Below, piece by piece: positions 1-6,979 of a stretch of 12,239 nucleotides of DNA; position 1 is the stretch's first letter; each line of letters starts with the position of its first letter. This DNA comes from CAYTRP01 sp964625145 (GTDB taxonomy: Bacteria > Sumerlaeota > Sumerlaeia > SLMS01 > JAHLLQ01), in contig CAZVAQ010000102.1 in assembly GCA_964625145.1 (NCBI GenBank), positions 1 through 12,239 on the forward strand, given 5' to 3'. The notes beneath the pieces are model-generated. The model worked only from the letters and a program-made list of their open reading frames with translations. It searched no databases and was not told where the DNA came from. A program made the translations under genes and the position numbers.

Positions 1-27
1 AAGGTGCGCGAGGCATTTGCCAAGTAG
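1..27 (+). CDS. Possible C-terminal tail of an upstream gene
   Basis: The first 27 bases read in frame 1 as KVREAFAK followed by TAG. The composition is compatible with the end of a real protein entering from the left edge, but eight codons cannot identify a family. After the stop the sequence becomes more AT-rich (about 28-66), as expected of an intergenic region. This is a guess from position and reading frame only. Confidence 0.2.
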   Translation, partial: KVREAFAK

Positions 28-121
28 CGGATTCAGAAAACCCGTCAGATAATCATAGATTAGTGGTTGACAGGAGCGAGGGGGGGGCAAAAGGCGCCAT
101 CCTCGAAGAAGGGAGTGTGCC

Positions 122-430
122 ATGAAATTGGTCAAGTTATTGATGGTCGCCGCTGTGATGATCCTCGGGGGCAATCAACACAACGAATTCGACTATCTCC
201 TGTTGGTAGCCTTTAGGAACTCCGAGAGGCATGGCCCTACCGATGACATCCAGGATTTCCGCACATCTTTCCTCGCGATCTACATCCGATACGCGAACGA
301 CTGGATCCGAGTCGATGAGGAGCCAGCTCGCATTCGCTCCACATCAACTGCGGCCGGCTCACCCGACAATCCTTCGCCCGGCGACGTCGCCGGCTACGTG
401 AGCGTCCGCGGGTCCGGACCTGACGTTTGA
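122..430 (+). CDS. Small putative secreted/hypothetical protein, possibly disrupted
   Basis: This 102-residue frame has a convincing beginning. AAGGGAG (109-115) lies 6 bases before the ATG, and the first 17 residues (MKLVKLLMVAAVMILGG) look like a signal peptide: a lysine-bearing start followed by a hydrophobic core. After about codon 17 the protein no longer looks natural. The tail, rich in Arg, Ser, Pro and Gly, resembles translated non-coding DNA, and the same DNA read on the other strand (343 down to 137) gives a more protein-like sequence. I recognise no family. The best reading is a genuine gene start whose body was replaced or rearranged; a short lineage-specific secreted protein is the alternative. 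Confidence 0.3.
   Translation: MKLVKLLMVAAVMILGGNQHNEFDYLLLVAFRNSERHGPTDDIQDFRTSFLAIYIRYANDWIRVDEEPARIRSTSTAAGSPDNPSPGDVAGYVSVRGSGPDV
137..343 (-). pseudogene. Possible antisense gene remnant lacking its start
   Basis: On the minus strand an open frame runs from just after an in-frame TGA (344-346) to a TAA at 137-139, giving 68 residues. The middle reads like a folded protein, with alternating charged and hydrophobic helices such as EERCAEILDVIGRAMPLGVP followed by GYQQEIVEFVVLI. No ATG, GTG or TTG lies at its front; the first Met is internal, at about residue 38. It would therefore be a 5'-truncated remnant if real. It overlaps the plus-strand ORF starting at 122, and at most one of the two is likely to be meaningful over 172-343. 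I do not recognise the family. Confidence 0.2.
378..420. repeat. Two perfect palindromes
   Basis: CCGGCGACGTCGCCGG (378-393) is a perfect 16-bp palindrome and GGTCCGGACC (411-420) a perfect 10-bp palindrome, 17 bases apart. They lie just beyond the 3' end of the minus-strand glycosyltransferase gene. Neither is followed by a T-run on either strand, so a standard intrinsic terminator is not supported. The first could be a protein-binding site or simply a chance product of high GC content. Confidence 0.35.
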
Positions 431-455
431 CCATGGTTTTGCAAATAGCGCGCAA

Positions 456-2237
456 CTACCCTATGACCCGACAATCGGGATCGTGTCTCTCGGCAATTTC
501 TGGCATGGGCAACGGGGCGAAATCCCAATGCCGCCGGTCCCATCGCTTTTGGGTGTCCATTGACTCATTGACGATGACACCGTCTGTCTCCGGCACGACC
601 TCTTCCCTTTTCGGCACAAACACCCAGTACCGCCCGCCGATCACGCGTTCAAAATCATACGCTTCACGAATCGCCGCTCGCATGGCGGGGGTGAACGCGG
701 GGAAGTATTGGTCTTCGTTGCGGATGTCCTGGTTCAGGATCAGCAGGGCGAAGTGGCCATTGCGCAGCATCTCGACGAACGGCGTCTCGTCCCAGTGCCC
801 TTCCTTGGCAAGCTGCGTCATGATGAAGGGCTCGAACCACAGGGGGCGGCGTTCGAGGATCTGGAAGATTGGTTCCTCGCACAGGACCGGCGCGGCCGGC
901 GCGTCGGCGACGCGCATGCGCACACGCGTGGCGAGTTCGAGGGCCTGCTCGCCGGGCGTGCGGTTGTAGAAGCCTGTCTTGGCGATGCTCGTGCCGTCCT
1001 CGAATGTCTCCGCCGGCCACAAAGCGATGGCGATCCAGTGAAGCGAGACGAGGGCAACAACGGCGACGCCCCCTGTCTTCGTGGTCCATGCATGGCGCAG
1101 GCCCGCAAGGATCTCGCCCAATGCCAGTGCGATCACCAGTGAAAATCCGGCTTGCAGTTCGAGCAGATAGTTCGGTGCGGAACCGACCTTGGCAATGCCC
1201 AGCGCGGAGATCGCGGAGAGAATCAGGTACGACACGCACATGGGTATGGCGAGACGCGAACTGGCTTCGGTTGGCTTGTCGCCCTCCCGCTGGGACGGAA
1301 ACAGATAAGCCAGCAGCAGCACGACAATTGCGACGGCCGCGGCGAACATCTTCCACAGGTTGAACTTCATCAGGTGTTTCAACCATGTGAGCAGGTCGCC
1401 CCAATGGAAGACGTTGGCGTTGTAGACGACCGTGTGACGCAGGTATTCGCCGCCGGTGGAGATCTGAAACGCAACGGTCACGCAAGTCCATGGAACCAGC
1501 GCCGCCGCGGTCATCAGGATGCCATCGCGCCAACGCCCGCACCACAGCAGGCCGATCAGCGCGGCCATGGGCGCGGCGAGCATTGTTTGCTTGGTCAGTA
1601 CCGACAGCGCGAAGCACAGCCCCGCCACCGCCCAACCGCCGCGCTTCATCCATACCAGCGCCACCATGCCGCCCAGTCCAAACGCCATGGCGGTGAAGTC
1701 CACGCGCACGAAGGGGAGCCACTCACTGACATCCCACGATGAGGCAAACAACACAACAGCCAAGGCTGCCGGCATGATGAACTGCCGCGCGCGGATGACC
1801 AGCATCGCCAACGCCGCAAGGATCACGATCGCCGACAACAGGACGATCAACCGCCCCGGCAACAGCGACGGTCCCGTCAGCGACAGCAGCGGCGCCATCA
1901 ACGCGGGATAGACGGGGCCATAGTTACCGACAATAAATGGCGGTTCGATGATGGGCTGGTAGATGGATTCGCCGCGATTCATCGCCATCGCGTCGCCGAG
2001 GATGTACCCCTCCTCCCGATCCATTTGGTACGGATACCCCAACGCCAGCGCCGCGCGCTCCATCGGAATCAGGCACACGAGCAGCAACCCAAACAAGGCA
2101 GGGAGCAGCGCGATGGGAAGGGCGCGGACGAAGCGGTCTGGGGAAAGAGGGGTCAAGTGCGGCTCTCGGAAGGGGTCGGAAGCAAAATTAAGGACAGCGC
2201 TCGCAGAGTGCACAGGGGAAATTGGCAGTGCATCCAT
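456..2237 (-). CDS. GT-C type multi-pass membrane glycosyltransferase (GT39/ArnT-like)
   Basis: A roughly 593-residue polytopic inner-membrane protein with about ten or more hydrophobic segments. After the first membrane helix (about residues 36-58) comes an acidic loop, MDREEGYILGDAMAMNRGES, then a Pro/Gly/Tyr-rich stretch (IEPPFIVGNYGPVYPAL). This matches the first periplasmic loop of GT-C transferases that use lipid-linked sugars (the GT39/ArnT/DUF2029-like superfamily). Further family-like features are RVDFTAMAFGL (178-188), LTKQT (214-218) and GSAPNYLLEL (352-361). The soluble C-terminal part (about 430-593) is presumably periplasmic. The sugar and acceptor cannot be read from the sequence. 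The start is uncertain: ATG at 2237 lacks a good ribosome binding site and its first 27 codons have poor GC3. A TTG at 2156, preceded by GAGAG, would give a shorter and more natural N-terminus (TPLSPDRF then the membrane helix). It is divergent from the sigma-54 regulator. Confidence 0.78.
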   Translation of the reverse strand: MDALPISPVHSASAVLNFASDPFREPHLTPLSPDRFVRALPIALLPALFGLLLVCLIPMERAALALGYPYQMDREEGYILGDAMAMNRGESIYQPIIEPPFIVGNYGPVYPALMAPLLSLTGPSLLPGRLIVLLSAIVILAALAMLVIRARQFIMPAALAVVLFASSWDVSEWLPFVRVDFTAMAFGLGGMVALVWMKRGGWAVAGLCFALSVLTKQTMLAAPMAALIGLLWCGRWRDGILMTAAALVPWTCVTVAFQISTGGEYLRHTVVYNANVFHWGDLLTWLKHLMKFNLWKMFAAAVAIVVLLLAYLFPSQREGDKPTEASSRLAIPMCVSYLILSAISALGIAKVGSAPNYLLELQAGFSLVIALALGEILAGLRHAWTTKTGGVAVVALVSLHWIAIALWPAETFEDGTSIAKTGFYNRTPGEQALELATRVRMRVADAPAAPVLCEEPIFQILERRPLWFEPFIMTQLAKEGHWDETPFVEMLRNGHFALLILNQDIRNEDQYFPAFTPAMRAAIREAYDFERVIGGRYWVFVPKREEVVPETDGVIVNESMDTQKRWDRRHWDFAPLPMPEIAERHDPDCRVIG

Positions 2238-2250
2238 CCGCAACCGCCGG

Positions 2251-2290
2251 TTCCTGCCTCTTCCGTGCTCCCCATGCGCTCTGTGCTTCA
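2251..2290 (-). repeat. Degenerate copy of a CACAGAG/CACGGA dispersed repeat
   Basis: Read on the minus strand, this segment runs GAAGCACAGAGCGC, then a GGGGAGCACGGAAGAG block. It resembles the purine-rich CACGGAG/CACAGAG repeats at 4335-4455. It sits between two divergent genes, and its translation (HRAHGEHGR) is typical of such repeats when miscalled as protein. The match is imperfect, so the assignment is tentative. Confidence 0.3.
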
Positions 2291-2355
2291 ATCGTTTTGA
2301 GACGAGTTGCCCCCGTTCTGCGCTTGTCCCGGGGAGGGGGATCGGTTGTTGTAGA

Positions 2356-2364
2356 GGAAGGAGG
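2356..2364 (+). promoter_or_regulatory. Ribosome binding site for the sigma-54 regulator
   Basis: GGAAGGAGG ends 12 bases before the GTG at 2377. The spacing is longer than usual, but no other strong site exists. Starting at the next in-frame ATG (2413) would remove the first strand and acidic pocket of the receiver domain, so GTG is preferred. Confidence 0.6.
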
Positions 2365-2376
2365 ACCTGAGCACCC

Positions 2377-3875
<1,499 letters not shown>

Positions 3876-3876
<1 letters not shown>

Positions 3877-4334
3877 TGAGCGCTCCGCCGCCGCACACGG
3901 TTCGACTGGTGAACTGGGATTCGGCTGAGGGTCGCGCCGCGCTGGCTCTGCGCTATGCCGTGTTCTGCGACGAGCAGGGATTCTCTCGCGCGGTGGAGCC
4001 GGATCATCTGGATCCCGTCGCGCGTCACGCCGTTGCGATCACGGAAACGGGCGAAGTCATTGCCACCGGCCGCTGGGTGCCGCATCCCGATCATCCCGAC
4101 ATGGCCAAGATCGGCCGCATGGCCGTGCGGAGCGATCTGCGTGGCATGGGCCTCGGCAGCGCAATCCTGCACGCGCTGCTGGCCGATGCGGAAGCAACTC
4201 CGGGGATCAATCGCGTGGGCCTGTCGTCACAGGCCCACGCGGTTTCATTCTATGGGCGGCTGGGTTTCAGGGCTGTGGGGGAGGGGTACTTGGAAGAAGG
4301 TGCACCGCATCGATGGATGGAAAAGCGAAGTTGA
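3876..4334 (+). CDS. GNAT family N-acetyltransferase (ElaA/YjcF-like)
   Basis: A 152-residue cytoplasmic enzyme expected to move an acetyl group from acetyl-CoA to an amine. The acetyl-CoA binding motif A is clear: IGRMAVRSDLRGMGLGSAIL (about 88-107), containing the R-G-M-G-L-G pyrophosphate loop. The C-terminal beta-bulge region HAVSFYGRLGFRAVGEGYLEEG is typical of the fold. The front part, RYAVFCDEQGFSRAVEPDHLD, resembles the ElaA/YjcF subgroup. The substrate is not predictable. The ATG lies within TAATG, sharing one base with the regulator stop codon, so it is probably translated by coupling; only a weak purine-rich site precedes it. The gene order suggests joint regulation with the sigma-54 activator, either as a target for modification or simply as an operon partner. 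Confidence 0.88.
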
Positions 4335-4455
4335 CCACGGAGACACGAAGAACACGGAGGAGAATAAGGCGGTTTACAGATGAGCAAGATGAACACAGCT
4401 TCCCCGGCTCGACTGCTTAATCCTTTTTCCTTTCGCTCTTTCCGTGTCTCCGTGG
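4335..4455. repeat. Inverted dispersed repeat between convergent genes (CCACGGAGACACG arms)
   Basis: CCACGGAGACACG at 4335-4347 is matched exactly by its reverse complement at 4443-4455, giving 13-bp perfect arms about 95 bases apart. The outer edges lie immediately after the acetyltransferase stop and 12 bases from the aspartase stop. A second element, ACAGATGAGCAAGATGAAC and onward (4376-4398), lies between the arms. From memory, purine-rich CACGGAG strings and CAGATGA/GATGAACACAG strings are both common dispersed repeats in genomes of this type. A role as a bidirectional transcription block is possible. No proper T-run follows either arm, so terminator function is only an inference. Confidence 0.65.
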
Positions 4456-4467
4456 CGAGTTCGCCCG

Positions 4468-5880
4468 TCAGTGTTTGCCGGGGATGCCGGGTTCGGTCAT
4501 GGCTTTCGGGTCCATGATCTTGGCGATCTGGTCGTCGGTGAGAAGGCCCTTCTCGCGCACGACCTGGATGATTGTCTTCTCGCTGTGGAGCGCTTCCTTT
4601 GCCACGGCGGCGGCGTTCTTGTAGCCGATGTAGACGTTGAGCGCGGTGGCCAGGCCCATGCTCGATTCCGCGTAGCGCTTGCAGCGTTCGGGCTTTGCCG
4701 TGATGCCGGCCACGCAGTGGTCCGTCAACTGCCGCACGAGCGAGCCCATCACGTGGATGGAGGTGATGACCTTGTGCTGCATCAGCGGCATCATCACGTT
4801 CAGCTCCAACTGCCCGGCGCCGACGGCCCATGACACGGCGGTGTCGTTGCCGATCACTTCGAAGCACACCATGTTCGCGCATTCGAGCATGGATGGGTTG
4901 ACCTTGCCCGGCATGATGGAGCTGCCCGGCGCGATGGCGGGCAGGTCGATTTCCGCGAAGCCTGTCGTCGGACCGCTGCTCATCAGGCGCAGGTCGTTCA
5001 CGATGCGGCTGACCTCGATGGCCAGGTTGCGCAGCGCGCCGCTGATCTCCGCGATGGGGCGCTGGCTCTGCATGGCCTCGCACATGTTCGTGCTCAGCTC
5101 CAGGTCGTCGATCTTCGTGATGCTCTTCAGACGCGCCAGGATTTCCTCGCGATAACCCGGCGCCGTGTTCAGGCCCGTGCCGGCGGCGGAACCGCCGATG
5201 CCCAACTCGCGCACCCATCGCCATGCCTGGTGGATCGACGCATGGCACCGCTTGATCGCTTCGCCGTACGCGCGGAATTCCTGGCCCAGGCGGATCGGCA
5301 CCGCGTCCTGCAGGTGCGTGCGCGCGCTCTTGATGATGCCGTCGAACTCCTCGCCCTTCGCGAACAGTGCCTTCTCCAGCGCCACCAACGGTTCGTGCAG
5401 ATGATCGCGCAGCATCAGCAGGATGCCCAGGCGCATCGCGGTCGGGAACGTGTCGTTGGTCGATTGGCCAAAGTTCACATGGTCGTTGGCCGTGACGTGC
5501 GTGTAGCTCCCCAGCGGCGCGCCGAGGATCTCGTTGGCGCGATTGGCGATCACCTCGTTCACGTTCATGTGGAAACTGGTGCCTGCGCCCATCTGGAACA
5601 CGTCGACGGGGAACTGGTCGCGCAGCTTGCCGGAGAGGATCTCCTTGCAGGCCTGCACGATGGCGTCGGCCTTCTGGGCGTCGAGGGCGCCACGGGCCTT
5701 GTTGGCCTCGGCGGCCGCCTGCTTCAGCATCACATAGGCATCGATGAACTTCGGATGATGGCGCAGGCCACTGATGGGGTAGCTCTCCACGGCGCGCTGC
5801 GTAGTGGTGCTCCAGTAGGCCCCTGCGGGGATGCGCACCTCGCCCAGCGAGTCCTTCTCGATTCTGACGTTATCGGCCAT
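4468..5880 (-). CDS. aspA: Aspartate ammonia-lyase (aspartase)
   Basis: A 470-residue cytoplasmic enzyme of the fumarase/aspartase superfamily that reversibly splits L-aspartate into fumarate and ammonia. The superfamily signature GSSIMPGKVNP is at 319-329, in the mobile loop carrying the catalytic serine. Other active-site blocks are GAGTSFHMNVNEV (98-110), GQSTND (138-143) and SARTHLQDAVP (185-195). PVDVFQMGAGTS and LQDAVPIRLGQEFRAY resemble aspartase more than class II fumarase (which has SGTQSNMN), so aspartase is preferred; some C-terminal parts (ALNVYIGYKNAA) look fumarase-like. Length is normal. AAGGAAGG (5889-5896, complement) lies 8 bases before the ATG. It is transcribed away from the tRNA and converges on the acetyltransferase. 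It supplies fumarate and ammonium; any link to the nrf genes is only proximity. Confidence 0.9.
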   Translation of the reverse strand: MADNVRIEKDSLGEVRIPAGAYWSTTTQRAVESYPISGLRHHPKFIDAYVMLKQAAAEANKARGALDAQKADAIVQACKEILSGKLRDQFPVDVFQMGAGTSFHMNVNEVIANRANEILGAPLGSYTHVTANDHVNFGQSTNDTFPTAMRLGILLMLRDHLHEPLVALEKALFAKGEEFDGIIKSARTHLQDAVPIRLGQEFRAYGEAIKRCHASIHQAWRWVRELGIGGSAAGTGLNTAPGYREEILARLKSITKIDDLELSTNMCEAMQSQRPIAEISGALRNLAIEVSRIVNDLRLMSSGPTTGFAEIDLPAIAPGSSIMPGKVNPSMLECANMVCFEVIGNDTAVSWAVGAGQLELNVMMPLMQHKVITSIHVMGSLVRQLTDHCVAGITAKPERCKRYAESSMGLATALNVYIGYKNAAAVAKEALHSEKTIIQVVREKGLLTDDQIAKIMDPKAMTEPGIPGKH

Positions 5881-5888
5881 GATGGAGG

Positions 5889-5896
5889 CCTTCCTT
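5889..5896 (-). promoter_or_regulatory. Ribosome binding site of the aspartase gene
   Basis: AAGGAAGG on the minus strand, 8 bases upstream of the ATG at 5880. It fixes the start used here. Confidence 0.7.
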
Positions 5897-6080
5897 TCGA
5901 TGTTGGTGATCTTTGGCCGGCTTTCGCGGCCATTTCGGAGCCAATTTGGCCGTTATTTGTGGTGCGGGGCAAGGGTATCTGGCAACGCCGTGGTGGCCGG
6001 CCGGTCACTGCTTTGGGGGGAAGTCCCTTGACTCGCCGCCCTTTGGCGGGTCTCCTTCGCGTCCCGCAGGTGCTCCCCGC
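5897..6080. other. Divergent spacer between aspartase and tRNA-Ser
   Basis: No gene is seen. It contains two direct copies of TTTGGCCG (5912-5919 and 5945-5952, 33 bp apart). A small perfect hairpin, CCGCC-CTTT-GGCGG (6036-6049), lies about 30 bases before the tRNA. Promoters for the aspartase (minus) and tRNA (plus) should lie here, but I find no convincing -35/-10 pair. The direct repeats could be operator half-sites for aspartase control; this is speculative. Confidence 0.4.
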
Positions 6081-6172
6081 GGAGAGGTGGCCGAGTGGCT
6101 TAAGGCAACGGTTTGCTAAACCGTCATACGGGGTAACCTGTATCGGGGGTTCGAATCCCCCCCTCTCCGCCA
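6081..6172 (+). tRNA. tRNA-Ser (anticodon GCU)
   Basis: A complete class II tRNA. The acceptor stem GGAGAGG (6081-6087) pairs with CCTCTCC (6162-6168), followed by discriminator G and an encoded CCA (6170-6172). The anticodon stem ACGGT/ACCGT (6108-6112 and 6120-6124) encloses the loop TTGCTAA with anticodon GCT (6115-6117), reading AGC and AGU. The long variable arm forms a 7-bp stem (6126-6132 with 6137-6143), as expected for serine. The T stem GGGGG/CCCCC (6145-6149 and 6157-6161) encloses TTCGAAT. All parts fit, so function is very likely. Confidence 0.97.
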
Positions 6173-6471
6173 GCGGGTTCCTTTTTTCAATGTGGCTTGG
6201 GTGTCCTGCCCAAGAGGCTCTTCCGTGGAGAGTTCCTCGTTGGTGGAGGGTAGGGCAGGCATCTCTGCCTGCCAAGTCCCCCCACTTCCTATCTGCCGCC
6301 TTCCCCGTCCGTCGTGGAGCGCGGACGCCTTCGTCCGCGAGTTGGGGAGTGGCGGGTGGCGGGTGGACTGGCGGGCGAGGGCGCCCGACCTCGACGCTGT
6401 AACGGGGAGATGTATGGGGTGTTGGGTGGGACTTGGCAGGCCGGGAGGCCTGCCCTACTTTTTGGACGCCT
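6173..6471. repeat. Gene-free stretch rich in perfect hairpins
   Basis: No gene is supported; the open frames here are low-complexity GC artefacts. After a T-run (6182-6187) there are five perfect small stem-loops: CTTGGG/CCCAAG (6196-6214), GGCAGGCA-TCTC-TGCCTGCC (6254-6273), CGCGGACG-CCTT-CGTCCGCG (6320-6339), CGGGCG-AGGG-CGCCCG (6372-6387) and GGCAGGCC-GGGA-GGCCTGCC (6435-6454). The second and fifth belong to one repeat family in opposite orientations (core: a GTAGGGCAGGC arm, a loop, then GCCTGCCAAGTCCC, or its complement). From 6403 the sequence is a diverged copy of the 115-bp tandem unit found after the gap. Confidence 0.75.
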
Positions 6472-6571
6472 NNNNNNNNNNNNNNNNNNNNNNNNNNNNN
6501 NNNNNNNNNNNNNNNNNNNNNNNNNNNNNNNNNNNNNNNNNNNNNNNNNNNNNNNNNNNNNNNNNNNNNNN
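6472..6571. other. Assembly gap (100 Ns)
   Basis: Exactly 100 unknown bases, the conventional placeholder for a scaffold gap of unknown length. It lies inside a tandem repeat: the sequence before it ends in GGACGCCT and that after it begins CCTGCCATGG, the two sides of one unit boundary. The missing sequence is therefore probably repeat units. Confidence 0.95.
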
Positions 6572-6830
6572 CCTGCCATGGGTCTTGGATGTGGCTGGCA
6601 GGTTCGCGTGCAATTGCGGGCGGGGAGATGGCTGTGGGTGATTGGTGGGACTTGGCAGGCGAGATGCCTGCCCTACTTTTTGGACGCCTGCCATGGGTCT
6701 TGGATGTGGCTGGCAGGATCGCGTGCAATTGCGGGCGGGGAGATGGCTGTGGGTGATTGGTGGGACTTGGCAGGCGAGACGCCTGCCCTACTTTCTAAAC
6801 GCCTGCCCTACTTTCAGGGCGCCTGCTTTG
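6572..6830 (+). repeat. 115-bp tandem repeat, two full units plus a partial one
   Basis: Unit 1 (6572-6686) and unit 2 (6687-6801) are both 115 bp and differ at five positions by my count (110/115 identical, no indels). A truncated third unit (CCTGCC then CTACTTTC) begins at 6802. A diverged partial unit precedes the N gap (6403-6471). Each unit carries the inverted repeat GGCAGGC/GCCTGCC (6654-6672, 6769-6787), with further CCTGCC and GGCAGG pairs around ATGGGTCTTGG. It does not look like protein-coding sequence: several frames stay open only because stops are rare. It is not a CRISPR array, since there are no unique spacers. Confidence 0.9.
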
Positions 6831-6979
6831 TATCGAATAAGTGCTCCAGAGCAGGCACTCTAGGGGGCGGGTTGTTGCGTGGCCATTTCCGGATATCCCT
6901 CTCCCTATCTCTCTTGTGTCCCGTGGGGGGACGGGGGTAGCGTCTGGGATTTGATGGTTCCACTGAATCGGAGCTGCGT
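6831..6979 (+). other. Upstream region of the nrf operon
   Basis: This 149-bp non-coding stretch should contain the promoter for the lipoprotein-ccsBA-nrfHA operon. I see an imperfect palindrome AGTGC-N10-GCACT (6840-6859) and an inverted repeat CCCGT-GGGGGG-ACGGG-type element (6920-6935). I see no convincing sigma-70 or sigma-54 (GG-N10-GC) promoter and no clear FNR-type TTGAT-N4-ATCAA site. Either inverted repeat could be an operator, but this is unproven. Confidence 0.3.
6970..6973 (+). promoter_or_regulatory. Ribosome binding site of the lipoprotein gene
   Basis: GGAG sits 6 bases before the GTG at 6980. It supports this GTG as start, because the signal peptide begins immediately after it. 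Confidence 0.55.

Noticed and set aside
67..95. Sigma-70 promoter beginning with TTGACA at 67-72
   Set aside because: The -35 match is perfect but the bases 17 +/- 1 downstream (around AAAAGGC) do not resemble TATAAT.
4468..5880. Class II fumarase (fumC)
   Set aside because: The C-terminal region is partly fumarase-like, but GTSFHMN in place of SGTQSNMN and the PVDVFQ and LQDAVPIRLGQEFRAY blocks favour aspartase.
6182..6214. Intrinsic terminator after the tRNA (T-run and CTTGGG/CCCAAG hairpin)
   Set aside because: The T-run precedes the hairpin instead of following it, so the order is wrong for a plus-strand terminator, and no T-run follows it on the minus strand.
5230..6402. A 390-residue plus-strand open frame running over aspartase and the tRNA
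   Set aside because: It is antisense to aspartase and then reads through a complete tRNA, which a real gene would not do.
6572..6830. CRISPR array
   Set aside because: The repeats are 115 bp, directly adjacent, with no unique spacers and no cas genes nearby.
6192..6940. Several open frames across the hairpin cluster and N gap
   Set aside because: They are translations of tandem repeats and unknown bases, low in complexity and open in more than one frame.
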